Assembly (NCBI RefSeq): GCF_029784135.1
Contig: NC_073746.1
Coordinates: 264,267,598-264,331,597 of the forward strand
Reading direction: 5' to 3'
Source of the DNA: Toxorhynchites rutilus septentrionalis
Taxonomy: Eukaryota; Arthropoda; Insecta; Diptera; Culicidae
DNA length: 64,000 bases
The notes below the pieces were generated by a model. It was given only the letters and a program-made list of their open reading frames with translations, ran no database searches and had not been told where the DNA came from. Within the stretch, counting starts at the first letter, position 1, and every line of letters starts with the position of its first letter. Of this stretch, positions 1 to 11,711 are shown one piece after another. The translations under genes were made by a program, and so were the position numbers.

Positions 1-139
1 TTGACCCATTGTCACCCCCTCTAAGGGGTGAAATTGGGTAAACTTTCATTTAATCGTAGTTCAGTGAAAAATTAATATTATTCAATAATTCCTTGAACAC
101 TTACGAATGTTCTCATTAGAGAACATTTCTACGTAATCA

Positions 140-1440
140 GAATTGTGTTTTACTCTAATTTGCATCACGGAAAAAACGCTGTAGAAATTAAATTTTTAGG
201 AATTATATCTTCAGCTTTCGCTTTAAAATCAGATAAGAGTGTATAGATCACGTTGGCCATGCTTCACTGTCAATTTTTCGTAAATTTGGAAAAATGTCGT
301 CGAACGAAAAAGAGCGTCGTGAATTAATCCTGTGCACTCATTTCGAGAATCCGGAGTTGTCACATCGGGACATCGGTAAGATGCTGGGAATTGTCCAATC
401 CACGGTCAGCAGAGTACTAAAACGATACTTCGAGAACCTAACCATCGACCGGAAGGTGAAGAACGGCAAAAATGGATGCTCCGTCAGTAAAAAAGATCAC
501 AAACGCGTAGTTAAGCAGTTTAGACGTGATCCGAGAAGTTCGGTCCGGGATGTCGCCAATAAGCTGAATTTGTCAAGTTCATTCGTCCAGCGGACCAAGC
601 AGCGGGAGGGCCCGCGTACATACAAGGTTCAGAAGGCTCCTAACCGCGACGAAAGGCAAAACATGGTGGGGAAGACGCGAGCCCGGAAGCTATACACCGA
701 AATGCTGACGAAGCCGCATTGCCTGGTAATGGACGACGAAACCTACGTCAAAGCGGACTTTCGTCAGCTACCGGGCCTGTTGTTCTTCTCCGCAGATGAC
801 AAATTCAGCGTTCCGGAGGAGATTCGCAAGCAGAAACTATCCAAGTTTGACAAAAAGTACATGGTGTGGCAAGCGATCTGCTCTTGCGGAAAGCGGAGCG
901 CCCCCTTCGTGATGACCGGCACGGTAAACGGGCAGGTTTACCTTAAGGAGTGCCTACAGAAGCGCTTACTACCACTATTGAAGCAGCACGAGGGCCCGAC
1001 CATCTTCTGGCCGGATCTCGCTTCGTGCCACTATTCAAAGGACGTGTTGGAGTGGTACGAAGCCAACGGGGTCACCTTCGTGCCAAAGGAAATGAACCCG
1101 CCCAACGCGCCGGAGCTTCGCCCAATAGAGAAATATTGGGCGATTATGAAGCAGGCCCTCCGGAAGAACCCAAAAGTTGTCAAATCGGAGGCGGACTTGA
1201 AGAGAAAATGGATTTCTGTTCAAAAAAAACTACAACCTGACGTTGTACAGAACCTTATGGACGGGGTAAAGAGGAAGGTACGAGCATACGGGCTTGGGCT
1301 CAAAGTATGAAAAATGGAAAATGCCAAAAGATGTTTAATAGTTTTTATTTTACTGTCTAAAATTTTCAAAAGGATCGGTCTACTGGGCGAATTTCTACAG
1401 CGTTTTTTCCGTGATGCAATTTGATGTGACACACCCTTTA
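140..1440 (+). mobile_element. Tc1/mariner-superfamily DD37E transposon, near complete
   Basis: An intact transposase frame is flanked by inverted repeats. The conserved 33-bp core lies at 157-189 and, inverted, at 1390-1422; it contains GCATCACGG, a run of A and CGCTGTAGAAATT. Outside the core the two ends diverge (the right end reads AAAGGGTGTGTCAC inward, the left is degenerate), so the outer limits are approximate and no TA duplication is assigned. The short length and single frame fit mosquito ITmD37E elements. A 9-bp hairpin at 106-127 lies just outside. Confidence 0.85.
294..1310 (+). CDS. DD37E Tc1/mariner-type transposase, 338 aa
   Basis: This is a cut-and-paste DNA transposase expected to act in the nucleus on its own inverted repeats. 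An N-terminal helix-turn-helix region (about residues 1-110, paired-like, with a basic linker) is followed by a DDE catalytic domain. Visible catalytic residues are D148 in VMDDETY, D241 in FWPDLASCHY and E279 in PELRPIEKYW. The spacing between the last two is 37 residues, which defines the DD37E group. The length is normal for the family and there is no internal stop or frameshift, so it could be active. The ATG at 294 starts MSSNEKERRE, a typical start for this group. I see no splice sites. Its GC content is higher than the flanks, as expected for a recent insertion. Confidence 0.93.
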   Translation: MSSNEKERRELILCTHFENPELSHRDIGKMLGIVQSTVSRVLKRYFENLTIDRKVKNGKNGCSVSKKDHKRVVKQFRRDPRSSVRDVANKLNLSSSFVQRTKQREGPRTYKVQKAPNRDERQNMVGKTRARKLYTEMLTKPHCLVMDDETYVKADFRQLPGLLFFSADDKFSVPEEIRKQKLSKFDKKYMVWQAICSCGKRSAPFVMTGTVNGQVYLKECLQKRLLPLLKQHEGPTIFWPDLASCHYSKDVLEWYEANGVTFVPKEMNPPNAPELRPIEKYWAIMKQALRKNPKVVKSEADLKRKWISVQKKLQPDVVQNLMDGVKRKVRAYGLGLKV

Positions 1441-2680
1441 TTAGAAAAAATAAGTGTTCCTAAGATTATGATATTTTATGTTAAAAAATATCATTTTTCA
1501 AAAAATATATGAAGTTGAAGTTTTCACCCAAAAGTAAGCATTTGAGAAGCGTTACCGATTCGAAATCAATATTTGACTTCTTTTAAACATACTCACACTT
1601 CCGTTATATCAGATGATATTTCTATTGTCATGAGCAAGCTATTTTGTATTTACTCTTCAACGGTTCTTATTTTACCCGTCATCAAATTCCTCAGCTGTAG
1701 CTCCACAAGCAGCATAACTAGACGGTATTAGTTCCGTTTATACGCTCTTCCTGCTCTGCATCAGAGTCATGTTGACGATTCGGGGTTTGCTTTCATTTCC
1801 ACCAGCATCAGCCTGGTTCTGAGGGTTCCGAAGTGTCCCTGCATCGGCTAAAAGTCAGCATGGGAGCAACAGGATAACAATCCTTTTCAGTGCATTCGTC
1901 GCATCCCGTAGTCGGGGGTCGAAACAAAAAGGGAGGGTAGACCGTTACTGACAGATGAAAGCCTGTCGAGTCCTGCTATGCGTGGAAGGAAACGTTTACA
2001 CGCCTGTGTTTGAAGAGAAATATTGAATTACATCAAATTAATTTGGTTCAACGTACGCAGAACAATTTCAGCTGCGAATGGCATTGGGATCGGAAAACGG
2101 TGATAATCTTCAGTGCTTTGTTTCTTCCGCTCGCATCATTCCACCACCATCCATTATATCAATATTCGGTAATGAAACTGCAGCTGTTTCAAACCGACTG
2201 TCCAGTAGCACTTTCAGATAGCTTCACAAAAAAAGAACAGCAAGAGAAAAAATATTAATCGGTTACTAAACGCCCTACCGGGATATCTCATGCGGGGGAG
2301 TGAATGCGTTCGAGAGAACCAATCGAACATTTCGGAATTGTAAAAGCGTTTCCAGCCCCATTAAGAGGAACTCGCCCTCTGAACAAAAAAGACGTACGCA
2401 ATCGAAAAATGTGAAGCCTCATGCGGTTGAATCCTATCCACAAGTGATGGGGGATTGAGTATCGAGTTTCGCCGATGTCCGTCGCTGGATTCCTCAACAA
2501 CCCTCGATAATGCTTGATGAGCCACAAAAACCGATATTTAAATTGCTCTCACCTTTTCACTCCGTTCTAGTGTGGCGGTACATCTGTCCGAGAGATACGT
2601 TAAATTTTCGTGTACGGTACCAGTTGAATGCCCTGTGCTGGTTTATCACGGAGTTGGGTGTTATTTATGCTGTTTCATTG
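1441..2680. other. Intergenic, no gene recognised
   Basis: AT-rich at the left, more mixed from 1900. Short frames in this stretch have no recognisable domain. An imperfect AT palindrome lies near 1470-1495. I see no RNA gene or transposase. Confidence 0.5.
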
Positions 2681-2689
2681 AGAAAGTAG

Positions 2690-3010
2690 TTTTGACGTAG
2701 GACTACGTCTTTCATTTCTATACCGGGGTGTAAAATCAATGTTTCGAAAACGAAAGCGTTACGCCGGAGACCGAGATTTTGAGCGTTAATAGCTCCTAAA
2801 CAACTGAACGAAATGGTATGATAAACACTTCATTCGAAAGATAAAATGTCTACGCGTTATATACTTGTTGCTTTTTGATCCAAAAACTTGTTTCAATAGT
2901 CTTAAAATTGCTTTCAAAACAGGCTGTTGAAATCACCAATCGGTATATAAGCGAGCGGCGCTCGGAAATCCACTCAGTTCTAATTGAACAGCGATTGGAG
3001 CATGTTGTCG
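2690..3010 (+). promoter_or_regulatory. Histone-type promoter fragment, copy 1
   Basis: About 300 bp here match 60190-60490 on the same strand, including the 30 bp around a TATA box and a start site. TATATAA is at 2944-2950 and the arthropod initiator TCAGTTC at 2974-2980, a spacing of about 32 bp. In the 60-kb copy this block stands immediately upstream of a histone H1 tail pseudogene, so I infer a displaced H1-type promoter. No histone coding follows this copy. Confidence 0.45.
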
Positions 3011-3170
3011 CTGTTGCGGTGAAGCTCTTTATTTATCATGAATGCGCGGATGAACGGTGTCACCAAGAGCCTGTTTGTGCACCCTAGGCCAGAAGGGAAT
3101 CTATCAGGAGGAGAGTGATGCCACAAACGGTTCCCTGGGAAGACATCGCTACACACACATACACGCGCGG

Positions 3171-3780
3171 CTATTAACAGGTGGTTATCGAGTTGGCATT
3201 AACCACTGGTGGGCTTCCAGTATCGAGGAAAATGTGGAAATATCTAATCGTTACTGAAAATAATCTGCCAGTTCCTCTGGGAATTTTCAAAATATATTCA
3301 TGTGAAAGAGTTTAATTGAATGTTTTCTATCCATGTTACACTGTGACCAAATATGTTTCAATCAAGTGCTATTAACAGGTGGTTATCGAGTTGGCATTAA
3401 CCACTGGTGGGCTTCCAGTATCGAGGAAAATGTGGAAATATCTAATCGATACTGAAAATAATCTGCCAGTTCCTTTGGGAATTTTCAAAATATATTCATG
3501 TGAAAGAGTTTAATTGAATGTTTTCTATCCATGTAACACTGTGACCAAATATGTTTCAATCAAGTGCTATTAACAGATGGTTATCGAGTTGGCATTAACC
3601 ACTGGTGGGCTTCCAGTATCGAGGAAAATGTGGAAATATCTAATCGTTACTGAAAATAATCTGCCAGTTCCTATGGGAATTTAAAATTACATTCATGTGA
3701 AAAAGTTTATTTTAATGTTTTCTATCCATGTAACACTGTGACCAAATACATTTGGTTTTGTGATTTTTCAATCAATCGCA
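3171..3780. repeat. Tandem array, three copies of a 198-bp unit
   Basis: Copies begin at 3171, 3369 and 3567, each starting with CTATTAACAG and containing GGTGGGCTTCCAGTATCGAGG. A trace of a fourth starts near 3778. Copies 1 and 2 are almost identical and copy 3 is slightly more diverged near its end. Confidence 0.9.
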
Positions 3781-3854
3781 ATTAACAGGATAGCTTCTGA
3801 AGATTATTCTTCCCCATCAGTAGAATATTTCCGTATCCAATATTGGATGCATAA

Positions 3855-3990
3855 AACCATGTGCCTCCAACGTAACGCTCTCGTTTTCGAAGTCCCCCAA
3901 ATATTCATTCATTCAGAATGAATTCAGATTCAACTTCAAACAAATGATCTCTAAATCAACGATAGTCCTACGTCACCCTTGCGGTTATAC
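3855..3990 (-). repeat. Inverted partial copy of the 2.7-kb promoter repeat
   Basis: Read on the minus strand, this contains TTCGAAAACGAGAGCGTTACG and a GACGTAGGACTA block, both matching 2695-2765. The 198-bp array is therefore bracketed by inverted pieces of the same repeat, suggesting a compound element of about 1.3 kb. Confidence 0.55.
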
Positions 3991-4870
3991 CATAGATATA
4001 ACCCACTTCCTGTTTTTTTATAAGACAATGTCTAGCGGGAATCGTCTGGGTGTGTTATACCATGATATACCTCATCAGTAGACAGGGACAAGTTGAAACG
4101 GTTTTTTTTTCGAAGTTGAACTTCAATTTGTGTAATAAAATTATAAAATTATCAATTTCAAGTCTGCTAACAGCCTTTAGTAGGTAACTCGGAGGATCAT
4201 CTATGAGAAATAATGAATCATACCACAAATTTTGAAAAAAATGTTTGTTCAAATTTTGATGGTGACATATGCTGGATATTGCTTCAAAATATACAGAAAG
4301 AACACTAGACAACTTAAATTTGTTTTCAAACTTGTTTGTTCAATTCAATTATACTTCATACTTCAATCCAAATCAAGAAAACAAAAAACTTCTAGCATAG
4401 GTGTAAGCCGACTTGCTATCCGGTTCCAGTTACGGCAACCCATTTAGGGCTTGTCTTGTTTTTAAACGGTTTTACTTAGCTTGCCCTGTAATCTGTTTAT
4501 ATGTTTGTATGTTTGTACAAGTAAACTTAGATATAACGTACATTTCCATTTCAAAATTGTACGTTTTATCGAAGCATAATAAAGAGTTCAGAAACATAGC
4601 TCATATTGCTTTATTGTGATGCTATTTTGGTAGAGTTAGTAAATAATGATGAAAAAATCCAACTAGAAGGTGAAGCCAACCTCTATCGTGATGTTTCCCT
4701 TCATACTGTTGATTGGGGGTAAATAGATGAAACGACCGCTTGTCCTTAGCGCTGACCCACATTAATAGAAATTTGACCCCCTTCCTGTTGACCGATTGAT
4801 CTGAAATTTTATTTTATTTTATTTTATCTCTGTAGTAATTATAAAACTGGGTATTTCATAATCTTGAAAA
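3991..4870. other. Intergenic, no gene recognised
   Basis: AT-rich, with many stops in all frames. It contains CCACATTAATAGAAATTTGA near 4758, repeated near 5228, so the 118-bp array that follows is bracketed by direct copies of this block. Confidence 0.45.
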
Positions 4871-5190
4871 TCCAAGATGGCGGCCGCTACAAAATGGCGG
4901 ACTACATATTTTGTCAAAACCTCATTAATATGAGTATCAAATGTAAGGGCTTGACTAGTAGAACACGGTTATTTATGAAAAATGCAAATCCAAGATTGCT
5001 GCCACTACAAAATGGCGGACAACATATTATGTCAAAGCCCCATTAATATGGGTATCAAATGAAAGGGCTTGACTAGTAGAACGTCGTTATTCATGAAAAA
5101 TGCAAATCCAAGATGGCTGCCACTACAAAATGACTGACTACATATTTTCTTAAAACCCTATTATTCTGGGTATCAAATAAAATGTTCTAT
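4871..5190. repeat. Tandem array, three copies of a 118-bp unit
   Basis: Units begin TCCAAGATGG (or a near match) at 4871, 4989 and 5107, with the shared blocks CACTACAAAATGGCGGA and GGGCTTGACTAGTAGAAC. The third copy is truncated after about 80 bp. Confidence 0.88.
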
Positions 5191-6305
5191 TTAGCTTGAA
5201 CTGTTCGTATGTATGTTTGTATGTCTGTAGGGTTGCCCCACATTAATAGAAATTTGATCAATAGGAACTGACCGAATTTATAAAATACCTTTATCTTTGC
5301 TGTGTTAATGATAGTATGTCTGGGAATTGACAGAAAGATCAAGGAATCGTTCAATCGAAAATGTTCAGCGTCAGTCCTCACGTAATGTAAAAGATGAGTA
5401 TATCTGCATCAAAGGTTGTGCATACTGATAAAAGACTCAATCCGACGACATACAAGAAGCAACGAGTATACGATTGTAAAGAGCAGCAGAAGCTGAAGAG
5501 GAAGTTCCCGAAGAAGTTCCTTCTGAGGTTGACGATCAGCGAGGAGGAAATGACCAAACCGATTTTTTTTCCTTCGGGACTTGCAATGAAGATAAACGTT
5601 GTAACGAAGACCGCCAACCAATGAGGTACATATAGAGGTGGAGCAGTAGGCGAAGTATATCTGTATTGGCAAGTAAAATATCGTGTCGTAATCATTTGCA
5701 TTCAATATGGAATGTATATGGAAGATATAAAACAATGTTCAAAGTACTCACGGTTGCATGAAAATTTGAGCCAAAATTCTCATGAAATCATTCAACTGGT
5801 TGTTTTCTAACAGATGACAATTATATCGTGGCTTATTTCGATTATTCATGTGGTAAAAAGGTCCAGAGAGCAGTCGTATGCTTAGTTTTTGAAAGCAGCA
5901 ACATTTCCGATGAAATTTTGATTAATTGGTGATTATTATCTCACAACATACACACCGACACTGAGAGCCTTCGAAACATCAACTTCATAATGGTAAAATA
6001 ATGAAACTTCGTTGGTTTCTATGAACGTGGGGGAGTGAAAATGGCACATGGAAGTATCACTTTTATCCGTCTTTTTCGACGTGATTTCACAAATATTCAC
6101 TCCGTGCTATCTCATTAGCCTCATATTCAGCGAGAGTTCTACAAAACTGTACATTTTTAATTGATAAATTATTTCCTGAAAATAGCATTTTTATATGGAT
6201 ACGGTGGGCAATCAAAGATAAACACAACGACTGACGTCACTATTTGCTAAATAGTTATGGCAGCGCATGCTATGTCGCTCGAAACTCAACCATCTTCATT
6301 ACCTT
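5191..6305. other. Intergenic, unassigned
   Basis: One 76-codon Lys/Arg-rich frame runs 5394-5624 on the plus strand. It has no recognised domain, and a second frame across the same bases is equally open, so I do not call a gene. The rest is AT-rich. Confidence 0.4.
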
Positions 6306-6309
6306 TTTT

Positions 6310-6470
6310 CTAGGACATTGACCGCCAACTCTCCCAATACCTCTCAGCTGCTACAGATAGAAAATTTTTGGGCGAACCGCGAACGGAGAATCTACTTAAA
6401 TAATTTATGTGGCCCAAGCGGAGAAAAAGCTGATCACCAAGCCCATCTTTTCAACGGCCATGCCTAATGT
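6310..6470 (+). pseudogene. Tc1/mariner-like transposase C-terminal remnant
   Basis: The translation contains QIENFWANRERRIYLNN after a Pro/Asn-rich stretch. This corresponds to the PIEnFWa block around the catalytic Glu of Tc1/mariner transposases. Only this end is readable and no inverted repeats were found, so it is a decayed fragment. Confidence 0.5.
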
Positions 6471-6789
6471 TCCAGTCAACTACCGTAAACCCGCCCAAAT
6501 ACCCGGTAATACGCTTCATTGAAACTTTGTAAAGATTTTGAGATAGCAGAATCGATGATGTGATTATTAGCACGTAACTTGAACCGTTGTATCCTGCCCT
6601 TAGGAACACCATCCACTGGGATAAAGGTGAAGTAATCATGATGGTACTGGTAAGCCAAAGGACGCACGAGAGTAGCTGTAACGGAGGGCGCGTCCGGCGA
6701 GGATGGCTGTGACGGGGCGCGATATAGGATAGTAAAAATATTCTTTGTTTTATTTCTTCAGAGTTCGAAAATATGTCCGAACTAGGGCT
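6471..6789 (-). other. Unassigned, minus-strand open frame
   Basis: A 63-codon minus-strand frame (6476-6667) reads smoothly, with YHHDYFTFIPVDGVPKGRIQ, and its GC is higher than the flanks. I do not recognise it. It could be part of a retroelement or an exon fragment. Confidence 0.25.
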
Positions 6790-7690
6790 TCTACTAGGGC
6801 TACCATATCTACAGAATAATCTGTATTTCTACAGATATTTCAAACTTTTTAAAACCAAGAACCTGTAATTACAGACTACAGAATTTTAAGGTTTCAAACA
6901 GAACTTACAGACTTTTAAGAAAACTTTCCAATATTAGTTAAGGTTTGACGTCAGTAATATTTTTCCACCTCACCTGTTACATTCTTTACATATAACATGA
7001 ATAAAGCGACGGTGTCTCGCACGCAAAGCTATGTTCCACTGATTCCCCGGTTAGTATGAAACCTAGGATCCTGTAGCAATGTCCGACCGAGCTTTATTGG
7101 CATACGTTTTCCCGGGGCGTTATGTTTGCCCGGTTAATTTTTGTTTTGAAATACAATACCGCGCCACAATATTTCTACACTTTTTCTGAGTGGATATTTC
7201 TGTTGCAGTCGTTTTCCTCGACGGTTTATTCCGGGAATCCATCTCTTTTTGACATTGAAATGTAGCGTGATGTCCTGCTTACCCATCTTTGGTCTCATTT
7301 AGAAAGCTGCAAAAGTCTCTGTCAAATTGGGATCGGTTAGCGTGACAATAAGTGAATAAAGCTGTTTGTCTTTTTGTTACGATAGTTTTTTCTTGATAGA
7401 CTCACGATCCGTTTGAACATATCCTAACAATCTATTGGAATAGGGAAAATGATGAATTTTTAAATAGTTAGTTTGTTAATGTAGTGTTGATACAGGAGCT
7501 TTTAATTTTCCAAATCAGGAGCCAAATCAATAATAACTATGCCTATTAATGATAATACAGCTAAGAATATGCTTGAAAGTTAGACTTAAAATTTTATTAC
7601 AGATTCCAATACATATTTTCTGTGAAAAAAACTAAAACGAAAGATTTTTTTCGAGCAAAAACACAGATTTTTTATTGCAACCCTGGTTTC
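6790..7690. mobile_element. Probable non-autonomous inverted-repeat element
   Basis: The left end reads AGGGCTACCATATCTACAG with repeated ACAGA/TCTGT motifs. The right end read inward begins AGGGTTGCAATAAAAAATCT and is also rich in TCTGT. The interior has no coding. The weak similarity of the ends makes the limits approximate. Confidence 0.4.
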
Positions 7691-9884
7691 TACATTAGAA
7701 TGTCCTCTTAAAAATGGTGAACAAATCTCACCAGGGGGAAAAAATCATCAATCTATCATCTTCTACTGCTTCTACAAAATCACGTAAACCGTCATCACTT
7801 TTCGAGGCCACCAAGACATTCTACTAATGATTAAATTCTAAAATTTCGATGCATTCTAAAGCGACATCCGAGGTGATGAATAAACGAGTTTAATTAAATA
7901 ACTTCGTAGTTCTACGTCAAAATTGCGATAGTTTCGTGAACATAACCCCGTTAATTTTATGCCATTTTTTGAGTAAGAAAAAAAACAATTCGAAATTGAA
8001 AAACTGATTGAAAATAAATAAATATGACTAATTGAGCTGGACTTACTGATAATACTCTCACAGGGTACAGCTAGTATTATAATAGGAAGAAACAAATTAG
8101 AAAACAATCATGTACCATAAATAATTTCCAATGTTTCCATCCGAAAATCGTCATAATTATGCTTCAATTAAATCATGCAATGTTATTGGGTTGCAGCAAA
8201 ACAAATATCGCTCGACGCAACACCTCCTTCCACAGAAAGAAGTAACACTTGTTGATGTGTCTGACACATTTCTATGACTCACCGGTTCCTCTCAGTGGGA
8301 AAAATATTCACGAAGTTTTATTTTCCCAATCCATGTTGGTTCGGACGAACATGATTCATTTTCATCGTTCGTAAATAGCTCAGCCATTCGGACGCCTGAA
8401 TATGACACACTCATTAGGTAAGTTGTTTTTATTGAGAATGTTAGTGAAATGTTGAGAATGTTAATAATAATGGTTTTATCTTGAATTTAAAATCAAAACA
8501 CTAGAATACATAGACAGTGGATGAACCAAATGGGGTTGCTTTAAAATAATATTTAAAAAAAGACAATTTTATTAAACATGTTAAATTGTTCCCAACATTC
8601 ACTTTTAATTACTCTATGTTCTATTCATTATTCTCATACACTTATAATTATATACAAAATTGACTAAAACCATTCCACGCAATCAGATACGAAATCGACA
8701 ACATCAAAACCTGTAAATTTTTATCATGGTACAGTTTATAGTGAATCTTTTGCCAATCATCAGTACAGTCACCTGCCTCATACTTATCGCCCCTTTCAAG
8801 CATTAACCGAAACAGATTGGATTACCAATAAATTCACATATTATAATGGATTGCCAAAATGGTAAAATCTAAGCGGTCATTCCCTCCAAAAACTACCCTG
8901 TCCACGTGTCGAAATTCCCGAGCACCTCCTGGAAGTATGAAAGTGTGTGATGATGTGCACAAATTTATCAGTGTCGTATGCAAGCATCGAATTTCTCACC
9001 ATAAAAGAACATTGCGTGGAAATATATTGGATTACAGAAATGGAGGGTTGTCAAAGGAGTAAGGAGAAATATATATACTACATTTAGACGGCCTCCTTCG
9101 TAATAACTTTTAGATAATTAGAATATTATTTCAGTTAGAATTAGAAATCGTGGGGGTTACTTCAAATTTTAGTTTTTTTGTACAGCTCATAAACACATTA
9201 TACAAGTTACTAGAACGCTCCCAAGATGGCTTGGCAACCGAAGTATAATTAAGATTCGACCAAATAAGCGAACAGCAGCACTCATACAATAAATTTCCAT
9301 TATATGTCAACATCTCGACATAATCCTTGAGGAGAGCACGGAGAAATATTCTAGCAGTAAATGAAAAGCTAAATAGACTACTGACGGTAAAACTGTTGGC
9401 GCGGATTCAAAGGGGGTTAGAAATCTTTCCTCTGTACAGACAAAACATTCCCATCCACAAGGGCTTAAGGAGTGAGAAATTGGTGAAAAATGAATTACAT
9501 CGAAGGTTTTGATAGTGCGTTCGAAACGACGTGCGGTCACGTGCCAGGAGCATACGCCGCAAATACGGAATCATTTGTTTACATTTTGGGACATGCTTTC
9601 GGTATGGATGTATATCTAGAATAGGTCGGGCAATGAAGAACTGCCACAACTAATACATATCTGCTGAGTAAATATGATACATTTAGTACAGCATACAAAT
9701 CCAAGAGAGTCAAAATATTATGTGGGGTGATAAGTCCTAGGAAGCATTCGAGTAAAATGTGTCAGAATATTGAACTGATAATTAAATTTATTTCGATAGC
9801 ATCACAAATTAATCATCATGAAGCGTGAATAATATAAGAGATTTTTTCAGTCGAAATGAAAGGACATAAATGGAAATGTAACAA
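7691..9884. other. Intergenic, no gene recognised
   Basis: Mostly AT-rich. Short frames at 8859-9062 and 9327-9512 carry no recognisable motif. I see no RNA gene or repeat array. Confidence 0.45.
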
Positions 9885-10040
9885 GGCATCGTGCACAAAT
9901 TACGTAACGCGAGAAGGGGGGCGAGGGGGGTCGAGGATGTGTTACTTGCTATGTATTAGAGATAGGAAATTGCGTTACGTAGGGGGGGTAGGGTGTCCAA
10001 AATCCGGTTTTTCAGCATTACGTAATTTGCACACGACGCC
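9885..10040. mobile_element. Harbinger-like MITE, 156 bp, copy 1
   Basis: The ends are GGCATCGTGCACAAATTACG and the inverse of GGCGTCGTGTGC. The flanking triplet CAA is present at 9882-9884 and 10041-10043, consistent with a 3-bp target duplication. The centre has G-rich and C-rich patches. A second copy is at 53018-53171. Confidence 0.8.
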
Positions 10041-11540
10041 CAAAAGAAACACGATAATGAAAATGACATTCGTTTAAAGAAGCAAGCAATTATTCATAAG
10101 CTAGTTTTTTGTTCATAGAGTTCAATGCTTGATCGATTCCACTTGCCATTATGTAAATTATAACACCCTACAAAAATTAAAAAGCAATCAAAAATGACCA
10201 CAATCCTCTAATCGACGCATAATATACACCCGCTCTGAGTCATTCCATGGATGGTTTCACGTAATGACACCTCACGTCTTTCTCCTTCGAGAAATGCTAT
10301 CGCAGACGTATCCATAGTATGCAAATATTCCTCCGCAAGAAACCGCACCGATGCCGACAAATTATTATCCTTTTCGCTAGACAAGTGAGAATCCACAGGT
10401 GTTTTACAGTAATGTTTTACTGGCGCCAACAGACGACGAACTTAAAGAAAGTGAACAAGGACAAAAGCACAACAAAAACGATTTTATTTCTTTTTTATTT
10501 TCTCCTATTTTTGAACATAAGTACGGTGTTGCAAAGGACACATTTTGAATCAAAAGCATTTATGCTCACACGAAGGGCTAGGGTTGTCTCTAATTATACT
10601 TATTCAAACTGGTATCTCAACGTCAGCGAATATCCAGGAACCACTATTCCTTCTTATACGTTCGAGCAAAAAAATGTCACCCTTGTAGTAAGGGGAAAAC
10701 TGCGCCCTATCAGCTATAATAAGGACCGGTATGTAGTCATTTAGGGCTATATATGTATGTGTGGCTTGTTGCAAACACTATATATATCATAACTCTAAAT
10801 GTTGAAATATTAGATGTGAAAGCGTCGGTATGCCAAAGTGATTCGAGATTCATTGGGATAAATTAATTCGTCAATATGCTCTTAACAGTGTTAAAAATTC
10901 CTTCTGAAAGCGTGATGTTGTTTTATCAAAAAAAAACTGCCAAAAAACGAGATTTGTCACTTGTTAATACTTTAACCCATTAACGAAAAAGTTGTAAACA
11001 TATTTTTTTGACAATTGCCGTTGATGTCATTTTGATTATTGGCGCTAAAGAAACCCCCAAATTCAAGGATTAATTTTTCTCCCATCTTCCAGTTCCCGGA
11101 AAATGATTGCTCGTAGAATCGAATATTGGCCAAAACCTGCTTTTTTGCAAGTTAAAACACATTGCGCACAAAAAGTCACTTCAATTAACAAAAATATACG
11201 GCATTCATAAATGCAATGTGTGTTGGCATTCATAAATGCAATTGCATCATGGAAAGACCTACACCCAAAAACGTGCTATGTGAAAAATATTTTTCGTAAG
11301 CTAAGATTATTCGCGGTCAGCATCGAATCTTATTTCTGGTTGAATGCATTTGTCAAAAACTAAAATATTTGCATTTGGTGTCAGAGGCAGTCTCAGGCAA
11401 TACGAGAATTGTCGAAGCATCCAGAACAATGCACTGTTTGGTGTGGTTTATCGGTCAGCGGAATTATTGGTCCATGAACCAACCATGAACTTGCAGTCGT
11501 GGACTGAACAGCGAAGACTTATCTCACTTCTTGACTAGGC
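10041..11540. other. Intergenic with an old dispersed repeat
   Basis: 10980-11240 is a diverged copy of 20390-20570 (shared CTTTTTTGCAA, CGGCATTCATAAATGCA and a GAAAATCGAA-like block), with a third trace near 20760-20830. A 141-codon frame at 10319-10744 has one hydrophobic stretch but no recognisable family. The stretch at 10424 (TGGCGCCAACAG) resembles a tRNA-Lys primer site, but no long terminal repeats were found. Confidence 0.4.
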
Positions 11541-11711
11541 AAACCTAGCCTGAATATTAACCTGGCCTCGGGATTCCTAATGCCAAAGTGGGACTAGGCT
11601 CTGCGGAATGTACGTATCTGCATGCTCGTGCTTTTTAGTCATGTCCGAGGAATTATCGGTGCTAAGGTGCTAAGAATGACCGACTTTTGGATGCCAATTC
11701 CTTCTCCATGT

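Noticed and set aside
3171..5190. Regularly spaced repeats that might suggest a CRISPR array
   Set aside because: The units are contiguous 198-bp and 118-bp tandem repeats without spacers, in a eukaryotic genome.
5394..5735. Overlapping frames on both strands near 5.4-5.7 kb
   Set aside because: Both strands and two frames are open at once and none carries a recognisable motif.
10424..10441. TGGCGCCAACAG resembling a retroviral-type primer-binding site
   Set aside because: No long terminal repeats, gag or pol sequence nearby; the match is short.
10319..10744. 141-codon frame with a hydrophobic segment
   Set aside because: No family resemblance, AT-driven composition, and no support from splice or start context.
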